Positions 22,066 through 32,125 of a stretch of 64,000 nt of DNA are shown here, piece after piece (the stretch's first letter is position 1; the number at the start of each line of letters is the position of its first letter). The stretch spans positions 29,611,690 to 29,675,689 of the forward strand of contig NC_067129.1 in assembly GCF_021347895.1 (NCBI RefSeq), written 5' to 3'. The DNA comes from Acanthochromis polyacanthus (Eukaryota; Chordata; Actinopteri; Pomacentridae). A program made the position numbers and the translations under genes. The notes below the pieces were generated by a model. It saw only the letters and a program-made list of their open reading frames with translations. It was not told where the DNA came from and did no database searches.

Positions 22066-23160
22066 CAACAGGACTCAAGCCTCCTCATATTGCTCATTGT
22101 AGGTGTAAATTTACAGCCCGATCTCACGAGGATTCGTGAAACTGTCACGTAAGTTTTAGTTTCGGTTTCGTGCGCACCAACACGATTTCGTCATGTTTTT
22201 CGTGCCGCTTACCACGAAATGCGCACCAATGTATTTTAAACGGCGGACTTTTCGTGCCACTCAGAACGTATTTCAAAAGAATGTGTATATTATATTTTTA
22301 ATGTAAAACCGTGGCGAATCCAACGCTATATTTTGCATGACATCGTCCCTAAACATAACCCTAACCATAACCCTAACCATAACCTAACCATAACCTAACC
22401 ATAAGCCGGTGGTACACTTACCAATTTGCATAGGAATTTCAAGAATGTCCGGCGGCCGGCGGCCGCAAACGCGATCACACAAGCAGTATACGCCGATGGA
22501 GAGCTTAGATCGTCATGAATCCGCCGGTATAAACCACTTTCAGATGTGATTACCACAGCGAAAAACATTTCGTGGTGAGCGGCACGAAAAACATGACGAA
22601 ATCGTGTTGGTGCGCACGAAACCGAAACTAAAACTTACGTGACAGTTTCACGAATCCCCGTGAGACCGGGTTGAAATTTATGAAATGTTCGAGTCATGGG
22701 AAGTAAACAATCCTGAACGAGTGCAAAAATCCTGAAACAATGCAGAAATCTCATAACTTTACAGCCTAAAGATGAAATAAGAGTCATGAATTCTGGTGTA
22801 GAACAGCAGCAAGGGGGGAAAAGTGACAAAATGTAGTAAACATCGGGAAAAAATGAAAATAATACACATAAGTTCTGTTGATAATGTACAGATTCTTCTT
22901 GTGTAGACAATCTAGGTATTGCACGGATTCATATGAATGTGGAAAACACCATAATTCCACAGGATTAGTCATCAGTATAGGTAGAACAACGTTGATGACT
23001 ACATGATGATTGCATGAACAGAAAATACTAATGTTGCACAGCTTCTTTTATTTAATGTGGGACAAAAAGACATTTTTGCACATTTCTCCATCTGTTTATG
23101 TATGTTTCAAACACCAGCAGCATCATTTCAGTCTCAGTGGGGTGTCAATGACAACAGGAC
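22066..23160. repeat. local tandem duplication, unit B (carries foldback element)
   Basis: Second copy of unit A, ending at an ACAGGACTC junction near 23160. It contains the 22114-22673 insertion but lacks the MITE. Unit A at the matching place reads continuously, confirming the foldback element's boundaries. Confidence 0.75.
22114..22673. mobile_element. foldback element with about 105-bp inverted repeats
   Basis: Starts CAGCCCGATCTCACGAGGAT; the inverse of its right end reads CAACCCGGTCTCACGGGGAT. The two arms then agree almost base for base through GTTTTAGTTTCGGTTTCGTG to CACGAAATG. AAATTTA flanks both sides (22107-22113, 22674-22680). The centre has a CCTAACCATAA-type repeat (22345-22410) and a GC-rich GGCGGCCGGCGGCCGC block. 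No reading frame of note. Confidence 0.8.
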
Positions 23161-23164
23161 TCCT

Positions 23165-25308
23165 GGAATTTCAATCAGAACATACAGACTCTTAGAAACC
23201 AAGTGACAAACAAACCCAGCTGTTGATACCGTTTTGCGGCTAAACAACCCTCCCCTGGTCTCCTGACCTTCCGTCATTCACTTGAAAACGATCCGATTGA
23301 AAAGCCAAAGAGGGTGGGGCTGGCTTTCAAACAACAGAGTGAATCTGCGCCGCCGGGCATCCGTCTTTTTGCAAAGAAAGCAGCTATGAGGAGCAAAAAC
23401 CAACAAGCAGAGGCTTCTTTATTCTGCTCTTTGTGTTCGTCGGCCTCCCCGCTGTGCCGCTGTCGTCGCTCCTATCAGGAGAATTCACACGGATGCACCT
23501 CCGCACGTTTCTGCTCATCGTTATTCAGCACGAAGCAGCAGCAGGACTTTCTCCAGCCGACGTATTATCTCCAAAGAACCAATCAGTGACGGGCAACAAT
23601 CCACACTTTATCGAGCGAAACATCATAGTAGAGACGAGGACAAAGAGCCACAGATGGAAGAGACCAATTCCACCTGCATGACTGATCGCTAATTAACTCC
23701 CATGTAGCCTCTTAATGGACGGTTCGTCTGATGTTTGCTGCTTTTTCATCCCCAGATAAACATGATTCCACTGTGAGATCTTTTCATAGACGTATTGTAT
23801 GAAAAGGACAAAACACGAATACAGAAGGACGGAGTTGACTTCATTTCATGCAGAGTTCAGCCCCATTGAAAGGAGACATGCAGGGAAAGTGTTTGGGAGC
23901 TCTTTGTGTGCTTGTTTTGTAACTTCACAGCAAAATTAACCAGCGAAGAAGAAGAAGAAGAAGGGCAAGCTTTATTTGGCATCCAGACTTTGTAGAATCA
24001 TGCCTTCAAAATTCAAGAGCTAAATTGCTATCGAACCGTCTGGCTATCCGCTCTCATTCATGATGAAAATGTTTCTAACTAGTGGGCTTCCTAAAATAGA
24101 AATCATTCCTTCCAAAGCCAAAGTGCAGGTCATTAGCTGACTGCATTATTATGCGAAGCAATGAGCTCATCTGCAACAACAAATCCACTGACAGGAAGCC
24201 GGGATGCTTCTATTTAGGAGCTCAGATTAACACTAGTGGCTCCGTCCTCTTTGGATTTTAAAGTTTTCCCTCCAACAAACTGCCTAAACTGTTGAAGAAC
24301 CGCACAAGAACGATGCGGCACCATTAGGTTGAGATTTAGCCTCATTTTTTCTGCAATAAGTCAAATATGCAGCCATCAAATGCATTTCCAAGATACAATA
24401 TTTCAAAGAAAAATCAGTTTATACCAACAACATCAACTGGGAAGAACCTTTCAAACCTACTTATAGTCTTATTTCTGTCATGCTTTTATGCATTATTTTC
24501 ACCTCCCTTTCCACTAATCTGCACAGATTTACACACCGGAATTGGCAAATCTAAACTTTGATCTTGTAACCTTGCTTGGTTCTTTCTGTGAATTAGCCGT
24601 TTTAATGACAATTAAAATCAGATCCCAGCATGAAAATGTTCCACCAAAACAACTCCTCCCATCACTGTTTAGCTGGGGCTCCATCACTGCATCCCGGGCT
24701 GAACAACTTTTGAGACGATTGTGACTATTTTAAAGAAATAGGAACAAGATAGAGAGTTTTTCCACCCACATAGCAGCAGGATAATGAGGTGCAAACACAC
24801 TGTTCTGGTTATCTGAGACTAACTTTAGCATGACGCTAAAGTTAGCGTAGCCCTCATGAGCCCCTGAGGTTATCTTTGTGCTTTTCGTTTTTGAATTTTA
24901 GATCATTTCGGTTGTGTTGATGCATTTGGTATAAAATCTGTTACATTTATTCTATGAATTCATGGGAAATTGTTTTTTGTGGGGTTTTTCAAAATAAAAA
25001 ACCACAATGTCATTGTGTAAACAAACCGCCATTTGAAGGGTAAAAAGTTCATAAACTAGTAAATATTTGGCTCTAATATTAATATATAGCATTGTTTGTT
25101 TGTTTGCTTTGATAAGGTCTTTACTGTCTTTTAGGCTCCAAATGTGAGTTTCATTTTTAAAAAATTGGACACTGTATTAATAAATTATAACACATGATTG
25201 TCAATGTTGATTTTAATCATCGATGCATCCCAGACTGTGATAAATTTTTTAAAAAAAAACTTCTACTTGGCTCTGACTATACATACGTTATATGGAAAAT
25301 AATTTATT
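23165..25308. other. intron 1 stretch; no gene recognised
   Basis: Mostly unique. A short GAA run lies at 23945-23964. 23960-24240 has balanced composition and could be conserved non-coding sequence. 24560-24850 is the partner of the diverged repeat at 19030-19300 and includes an 11-bp perfect hairpin (CTAACTTTAGC at 24819-24829 against 24835-24845). 25150-25308 resembles 27890-27990, so the 25.3-27.7 kb element sits in a small local duplication. Confidence 0.45.
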
Positions 25309-25310
25309 AG

Positions 25311-25385
25311 GGTCCGAGCACCGAGGGTGCGAAGGACAGGCGGTGCCAGGGCACCGACTGTCCAAGGCACCAGCGGTGCCAAGGA
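25311..25385 (+). other. structured head of the composite repeat
   Basis: Contains stacked self-complementary words: GCACCGAGGGTGC, GGTGCCAGGGCACC and GGCACCAGCGGTGCC, bracketed by GGTCC and GGACC. The transcript could form two or three adjacent stem-loops. This may be a terminal hairpin of a transposon or an RNA structure. Confidence 0.45.
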
Positions 25386-26338
25386 CCCTATTGAAACCCT
25401 AGGGTTTATTATTATTATTTTTTTTTTTTTTTTTTCTCCCGTAAAGTAAATTGGCTTTTTGGCGGCCTTATCATACTCCAAAACGCGTGAAATTTGGCAT
25501 GCACATCAGGACTGGCGAAAAATTTGATATTTTATGGGAGTTGCGCATGTGCGTGGCAAAATGGCTCTATAGCGCCACCTGCAAACTTGAAAAAGTAGTC
25601 ATTAGGCCAACTGCCACAATGTTTCATGTACAGCTACAATATTTGGTGGGCATATGCAGAACATCTGGACACACCAAAAAGTCAATTACAGCCACGCCCT
25701 AAACCCAACAGGAAGTCGGCCATCTTCAATTTGCTGTAAATTTTTCAAACTTAATCGCTCCTCGGGAAATGACTTGCCTTTTTGGCGGCCTTATCATGAA
25801 CCAAAACGCGTGAAATTTGGCGTGCACATCAGGACTGGCGAAAAATTTGATATTTTATGGGAGTTGCGCATATGTGTGGAAAAAATGGCTCTATAGCGCC
25901 ACCTGCAAAATTGAAAAAGTGGTCATTAGGCCAACTTCCACAATGTTTTATTTACAGCTACAATATTTGGTGGGCATATGCACCACATCAGGACACACCA
26001 AAAAGTCAATCACAGCCACACCCTAAACCCAACAGGAAGTCGGCCATCTTGAATTTGCTGTACATTTGTCAAAATTTATAGCTCCTAGTGGATAAGTCTG
26101 AGAGAACTGAAATTTGGCCAGTACATGCACCAGACCTTTCTGATGAAAAGTTATCAAAAACTCAACCAGAAGCCAAAAGGTGTGGCCATGGCGGAGCCTC
26201 AAACAACTGATCCTTCGCCATGAAACAGGAATTGGTGTCTAATTCTTCTCAACATGCTCCAATCTGCCTGAAACTTTACATGTATGATGACAGTCCTGTC
26301 CTGATGTCATCCACATAGGGATATTCATTGACAGTCAT

Positions 26339-26353
26339 AGCGCCACCTTGTGG
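26339..26353 (+). promoter_or_regulatory. CTCF-core-like motif 1
   Basis: AGCGCCACCTTGTGG fits the reverse form of the CTCF core, RSYGCCNYCTNNTGN. Match by eye; binding is not shown. Confidence 0.4.
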
Positions 26354-26646
26354 TTTCAGGAAATAGACATCTTTTACACTTTCATGCCCTATTGTTACCC
26401 GGTTGATCATATTCACTTCAAATGCAGTGACAACAGCCTAAACACATTGATGATGCATCCCAGTGAAAATGGTGACTTGTCATCAAAGGGCGTGTCTGTG
26501 GCGGCCAAACCAATTTCGATGTTTCGCCATGAAAATTTAACGATTCATATCTCAGCTGAACAACATCCTATCTGCCTCAGACTTCACATGCTGGATACCA
26601 GGTCCAGTCTGAACACATCCACACTCATAAATTTTGAAAAAGTCAT

Positions 26647-26661
26647 AGCGCCACCTGTTGG
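26647..26661 (+). promoter_or_regulatory. CTCF-core-like motif 2
   Basis: AGCGCCACCTGTTGG, a full consensus fit, in the same orientation as the others. Confidence 0.4.
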
Positions 26662-27398
26662 TAATAGTAAGTTTAAGGCCTTATATTTTCAGGTACAATG
26701 GCCCCAAACTTGGTGATATCATGCTGGAAATTGGTCAGTCGAGTCTTCACCTCTTGACAATCACACACTGTGAAGGGTGTGACATTTCATGCAACGCTGT
26801 TGCCGTAGCAACCAAATATCGCCATGAAAAACAAAGCCCTTTCTGACAGGTTAGGAATACTCCAATGCTCACAAAAATTACCACACACATCACCATTGAC
26901 CCAAGGAACAACACTGTATGCATCTCGGCACTGCACATGCTATAGCGCTCCCTACAGTATTTTTAACAAACAGCCCCCCCAGCACGTTTCACCTACATCC
27001 ATGAAATTTGGGAGGCTTATAGAGCACATCAGGACGCACAAAAAAGCCTCTTGGAGCCATGTCCTAAACCCAACAGGAAGTCGGCCATCTTGGATTAATT
27101 GTGAGATTTTTGATGATTTTTCTCATTTTTGAGAGTTAATACCTCCTTGGGGATAATTCCAGGAGACCTGAAATTTTGTCAGTCCACACAGCAGGACTTG
27201 GTGATGAAAAGTTATCAAAAGTTTAACCAGAAGCCAAATGGCGTGGCCATGGCGACCATTAGAGTTTTGATGCTTCGCCATGAAACAACAACTGCTGTAT
27301 AACTCTCCTCTGCATGCTCCAATCTGCCTCAAACTTTCCATGTGTGATCACAATCCAATCCTGATCACATCTACAGGCCAACAGACACTCTCAGTTGC

Positions 27399-27413
27399 AG
27401 CGCCACCTGTTGG
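27399..27413 (+). promoter_or_regulatory. CTCF-core-like motif 3
   Basis: AGCGCCACCTGTTGG, identical to motif 2. Confidence 0.4.
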
Positions 27414-27531
27414 AGGGACAATAAATGCTGTATAACTGGCCTCTACATGATCAAATCAGCCTGAAACTTTTCATGAGTGATCAGAGTCCAGCCCTCATCA
27501 CATCCACTGTTTGAAATACACTCTGAGTTAC

Positions 27532-27546
27532 AGCGCCACCTGGTGG
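27532..27546 (+). promoter_or_regulatory. CTCF-core-like motif 4
   Basis: AGCGCCACCTGGTGG, the closest of the five to canonical vertebrate CTCF sites. Confidence 0.45.
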
Positions 27547-27665
27547 TGGATGGGCAGGAAATGCTGTATAACTAGTCTGAACATGCTCCAATCTGGCTGA
27601 AATTTTACGTGTGATTAAACTCTGGTCCAGATGTGATTCAGAGGCCGACACACACTCTCAGTCAC

Positions 27666-27680
27666 AGTGCCACCTGGTGA
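27666..27680 (+). promoter_or_regulatory. CTCF-core-like motif 5
   Basis: AGTGCCACCTGGTGA, a full consensus fit with T at the third base. Confidence 0.4.
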
Positions 27681-27743
27681 ACGTGCATGGATTCGCCGAC
27701 CAGCGTGGATGCGAGGACCCGTCCATCGCTGCTTGCAGCTTTA

Positions 27744-28186
27744 ATTTGTCTTGTTTTTTCCATAAAAAAACTCAAACAAACCGTAGACAAACTGACATCC
27801 TGAAAATGAATAAATATTTGGTAATTATGATCAAAATGGATGTTTGTGAAACAGAATGAATTGCTAAAAGTAGAGAGTAATGCTAATTAAAAAATAAATA
27901 GAAATGCATCACAATCAATGTTGGTGTCAATCACTGACACATCCCAGACTGTGATTAGCTTGAAAAAATCCACTTCGCTCTTACTATATGGAAAATAAAA
28001 ACATTTTTACAGTTGTTTTCATAAAAAGCAACAATAAATAGATGTAAATAAACTGTCATTTAAAGGGTTAAACTCCTGAAAGCCGATGAAAATTTGGTAG
28101 TTTTGTTGCGGACTGATGTAGATTAAAAGATTAATAGATAATGGGGTTTTTTAGTACAGTTTTTGTTTTTGTGGACATTTTCATCC
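27744..28186. other. intron 1 stretch, local duplicate of the 25-kb flank
   Basis: 27890-28080 shares CATCCCAGACTGTGAT, TATATGGAAAATAA and AAACTGTCATTTAAAGGGT-like phrases with 24990-25300. No gene. Confidence 0.5.
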
Positions 28187-28190
28187 TTAA

Positions 28191-29442
28191 CCCTAGAATG
28201 CATAGGTGGGGTCAAAATTGACCCCAGAGGTTGTTATTCCTTAATATCTTTAAGATTAAAAGTTTTGATATTTTCATATTCCAGGTATTCCTCATAAAAC
28301 ATGTTTGTGACATGATGCCATTTGCATTTTTATTCATTTTTTCATTAATTTAAAAAAAATTCAGTTTTTGTATCAGTACCCCACTCTTCCATGGGCGGGG
28401 TCAAAAATGACCCCAAGTATTTCCAATGGGATATTTCACTTAACATTGGTTCTTGGCAACTGTGAGTGTCAATAAACATTTACTGTCCCTCATACATCTG
28501 ATGTCAGCAGTCCCAGCACCTAGGAGGTCATTTTTGAACAGCATTATACATGTAAGTATTATCTCCATTTATGAACTTATTTTTCATTGACAGAATATGT
28601 GAATTTTATGTGAATATCTGTGAAATTTGCCTAGTTTGTGGTTAGCTAGCAATACTGCTAGCTAACAATACTGTTAGCTAACATTATTATTAGCAAACAG
28701 TATTGTTAGCTAACACAAACACACACACTCTCTCTCTCTCACACACACACACACACATACACCATTGAATAATCGATGATCATATAATAGGCTACCTAAT
28801 GGGTTAGTGTGTGTGTGTGTGTTTGTGTTAGCTAACAATACTTTTACCTAACAATCCTGTGTGCTAACATACTGTGTAATAACAGTGTAACAGTGTGAAT
28901 GTGAGTGGAGGTGTGTGTGCGCGCACACGCCCGTAGATTTACTTACAAAGCTACAAATGATTTAGCCATCAATCTAACATTTCGCCAACAACTTCTGTTG
29001 GAAATGCAAAAGCCCTGTCTGCAATGGTCACAGCCACAAGAAAATAGTCTGTGAAAGCTGTGAAGAGTGAGAAGAGACATGTTTGTGTCTGAACATGAAT
29101 GTTGAATGAATGTTATTGAATGTCATGATTGTTATGAATGTTATTGATTATTGTTACTGAATGTTAATTTATGTGTCCCTCTGTCTGTTTTAAAATACGG
29201 AGGAAGATTAAACATGTTTTGATACCGTTTCGGTGATTGTTATGTGATAAAATTTGAATTAAAAGTGAAGAAAGAACATATCAAAACTGAAAAAACTCTT
29301 TTGTTGAACAAAATACATAATGTCTAACCAACATGAAAGAAATGTCTCAAGTTTATTGCAAAAATGCATTGATTTCAATTGGGGTCATTTTTGACCCCAC
29401 CCATGGAAGAGTGTAGGTATTGGTTGGCCATGCATCCAAGGG
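28191..29442. mobile_element. piggyBac-like non-autonomous element (TTAA)
   Basis: TTAA at both edges (28187-28190 and 29443-29446). Ends CCCTAGAATGCAT and, reversed, CCCTTGGATGCATGGCC. Each end carries a GGGGTCAAAATTGACCCC-type palindrome and the phrase CTCTTCCATGGGCGGGGTCA or its inverse. The TTAA target and CCCT start are diagnostic of piggyBac. At 1.25 kb without a transposase frame it is non-autonomous. The centre holds GTTAGCTAAC inverted repeats (28640-28700) and CT/CA microsatellites (28720-28760, 28808-28825). Confidence 0.8.
28640..28870. repeat. GTTAGCTAACAATACTG inverted repeats and CA/CT microsatellite
   Basis: GCTAACAATACTGTTAGC recurs as its near-inverse GCAAACAGTATTGTTAGC, and GTTAGCTAACA words repeat to 28850. 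A (CT)n(CA)n run at 28723-28758 and a GTGT run at 28807-28830 lie between. Internal expansion of the piggyBac-like element. Confidence 0.65.
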
Positions 29443-29446
29443 TTAA

Positions 29447-30719
29447 GGACCTCAGAGTGACTAAAGTGACGCCTTAATTGGCTGATGAAACCACAGTTTT
29501 TATCATATCAGTGAACAATATTGATGGTTTTCAGTTAGAAGTTGCAGACAAAGTGACCTTTAACTGTTTTCAATCTAAACTTAAAGTGCTCAGAAATGGA
29601 AACGCTCCACTGATCTGACACCACATTAAAACCAGTTATGATGCACATAATAGCAGTAACTACACAGGACAACACTGAGGAAGCACATTAACCTGCACTG
29701 AGGCGTCCATTTCCCCCCTTTTTTACTCTTCCTAAGTGAAATATTCAACAGCGTACGCTCTCATAAACTCACATCCAGCTTCTATCTCGTACATCTTATT
29801 CTTGACATGTCTGCTACACATTTTGTAAAAAATAATAATGACACATTGCACATGAGCAGACTTGAAAAGGTCTTGGGAGTCCCCATATAAAGCCGCCACG
29901 GTGGATGGAAATGTCACGCTAACCTCCAAGGTGTCGCCTTCGCCGCTCAGACTCGCCTCGTCGGGTTTAGTGGCGACGCTTTTTTATTCTTATGTCGAGG
30001 TTATCGCGGCACCGGGGAGAAAAAAAACCTTCCTCCTGAGGAATATGTGACGGCCACATCAGGACTAAATGCCAGAGACTCTGTGTACTTTTACTTCCAA
30101 TTAAACTCAGTGAAAGTAGCAGCTGAACACCGGAGGTTAACGGCTAGAATGTCAAGGTTTTTATCAGCGGTGATGGAAGTCACTGACCAGATCCCATTGG
30201 AGTGTGGTTTGTATTCCTCTAAGTATGTCAGTTAGTAGTAAAAAGGAGGTACTTTGTGCCATTATCATGTAGTACTGGATTTATTATGTTCCCAGCTCTG
30301 TTGTAGGAAAACCAGAAATCTCCTTCTTCTACTTTTGCAATTCCATGAATGAATTTTGTTCTGTTTTGGTACAAAGTTCTGCATCCTGTCCACAGAAGAG
30401 ACTTACTTGTTAAAAAAAAAGTCAATCATCAAAGTTGTCTCAGAGCCATCTAAAGGTTCTCTACACGTGGATATTCTGGTTAAAATATCGAACTCTGCTG
30501 AACTTTTAGTTTTTTAAATAGTTGTTTTGCACAAATTGTAAAACTAAGCAACGTTTTACTTATAAACAGGTTCTGCAGCCTGCAGAGAACGTTTCCACAA
30601 CATTGGATAACGGTACACACAAGTTCTGATAATTTTTTAAAGAAAAATGTTTTGTTAAAGGTTAAAACTACTTTAATGTCCAGTAATGTTCCTATAAAGT
30701 TAATATAAAGTTTTAATGT
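29447..30719. other. intron 1 stretch, nothing recognised
   Basis: Unique-looking. The open frames at 29862-30235 and 30228-30725 have no family resemblance. Confidence 0.5.
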
Positions 30720-31560
30720 CAACATTCAGATGATGTTCTATGATAACGGAGAAAGAACATTCTCAAAATGATGTTTAAAAAAGGTTTTCTAGATGTTTAG
30801 AGACATCAGATGAGTTTTTTTTAAATAAAATGTTCTCACACGATGTTCCATCATAACAAAAGAATGTTCTGTAAACATGTTTTTAAAATTCTTAGATGAC
30901 AGGGCGCCCGTATAGCTCAGTGGGTTAAGCAGGTTAACCATGTATAGGGGCTGGTCTCTGACAATGGCTGGGGTTCAATTCCTGCTTGCGGCCCTTTGCT
31001 GCATGCAGTAAGCACTTTGAATCACCTTGTTGTTGAAATGTGCTATATAAATAAATTTGCCTTGCCTATGTCTTCCCCCCCGTTTCCTGTCACTCTCTCA
31101 CTTAGCCTGTCAATTAAAGCTGAAAAAGGCCCAAAAATAAAATATATTTTAAAAAATCTTAGATAACAGAACATTTTGTAATGTGATATATTAAACATTT
31201 TGCCTTTTTGTTGAGAGAACATTTTTCTGTAAGACGTTTCCACAAGGACAATGTGCAAAGAATGTTGTCAATGCGACATCAGAGAAATGTTTTTGGGGAG
31301 TTATGGAGACGTCAGATGACAGAACGGGATGTTGTTGAGGAACACATTATAGAATCTTTAAAATGCCCCCCCCCCATGTTCCATGACAACAAAGGAAGAA
31401 CATTCTCAGTGCAACATTCAGTTTTGAGAACGTTAGAGCATGACGGTCTAACAAACCTTTTTAGAACATCTTTAGCTGTCCTGCCTTTAACAAGAATATT
31501 GTGGAAACTAAAAGAAGATGTCCAAAAGGAAATATGAGTAGAACCTTTCAGAGCGTTCTA
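30720..31560. repeat. GAACATTCT-rich repeat, inverse of the 2-3 kb field
   Basis: GATGTTGTTGAGGAACACAT and TATAGAATCTTT are the reverse complement of phrases at 2590-2630 (TCTATAATGTGTTCC, CAACAACATC). A SINE interrupts it at 30903-31156. A C-run lies at 31366-31376. Confidence 0.55.
30903..31156 (+). mobile_element. tRNA-derived SINE with 13-bp target duplication
   Basis: An A-box-like TATAGCTCAGTGGGTT and a B-box-like GGGTTCAATTCC lie about 50 bp apart in the first 85 bp, as in a tRNA-derived Pol III promoter. The tail ends AAGGCCCAAAAATAAAATAT with A-rich sequence. Flanks TCTTAGATGACAG (30890-30902) and TCTTAGATAACAG (31157-31169) match at 12/13. The middle contains TGTGCTATATAAATAAA followed by TTGCCTTGCCT, a LINE-type 3' tail, suggesting a composite element. 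It is not a functional tRNA gene because the acceptor and anticodon arms do not pair properly. Confidence 0.75.
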
Positions 31561-32125
31561 GTAATGGATTCTATGTGTCTGTGCCGCTGGACGTCTGCTG
31601 TTCTCAGTCTGCTGTGGAACATTCAGGACGAATCAGAACCACCTCAGGTCAGTAGTTCTGTTCCCTCTCCACCTGCTGAGAGCCAGAACAGGAAGTGTTT
31701 CCCTTTTTTTGTCTCCGTTCTAGTTTTGTCAGATCACAGACCCCCAGAGACACAATTACCTGCCTCTCCTGTTTCACCTCAAACACTTCAGACGAGTCAA
31801 TCTGAGCCGGAGAACCTGGATCCGTCTTCCCTCCTCCACCAACATGAAACTCCTCTCCTGCACCGACAGGCCTGTTTCTGCCCAATCACAGGTGACAAGA
31901 CCGACTTCAAATCTTCTGTTGTTGTAGAAAGTAGCTTTTATTTTTCTTTGTTGGAAGCTAAGAGCAAGAAGAACTCTACAAAAGCTGAGAAGCACAAAAT
32001 CCCTTAAGTATCCCTTCAAGACAAGTATAATCAACCAATCCTGAACATCTGACCTCCTCACCGTCACCCCATTCTTTATCCACAACGAGTGTACACAAAG
32101 AAACCAGTAACAGTGAATATTTCTG
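31561..32125. other. intron 1 stretch, nothing recognised
   Basis: Open on both strands (31501-32007 plus, 31774-32151 minus), but neither translation resembles a known family, and no splice or start context supports a gene. Confidence 0.45.

Larger units (their letters stand above)
19470..22070. repeat. local tandem duplication, unit A (carries MITE and Tc1)
   Basis: Begins and ends at ACAGGACTC junctions. Without the 19759-21780 insertion it is roughly 0.55 kb and matches unit B in order: TGAAATGTTTGAGACATGGG, TTTACAGCCTAAAGATGAAA, AATGTGGAAAACACCATAA, CACAGGATTAGTC and TCTCCATCTGTTTATGTATG. Unit B lacks this insertion and so acts as an empty site. Confidence 0.75.
25309..27743 (+). repeat. 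2.4-kb composite interspersed repeat with AGCGCCACCTG motifs
   Basis: Starts AGGGTCCGAGCACCGAGGGT and ends CATCGCTGCTTGCAGCTTTAA. Two near-identical units of about 320 bp follow the head (25455-25770 and 25780-26080). They share GCGGCCTTATCAT, CGTGAAATTTGGC, ATTTTATGGGAGTTGCGCAT and CAACAGGAAGTCGGCCATCT. More diverged units follow to 27.7 kb, each with an AGCGCCACCTG-type motif. No long reading frame runs through. I recognise the head and tail phrases as common in fish genomes but cannot name the class. Confidence 0.7.

Noticed and set aside
22345..22410. Interstitial telomere repeat
   Set aside because: The CCTAACCATAA pattern is irregular and confined to the centre of a foldback transposon; it is not a TTAGGG run.
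30903..30995. Functional tRNA gene
   Set aside because: Box A and B are present, but acceptor and anticodon stems do not form; the SINE tail and target duplication explain it better.
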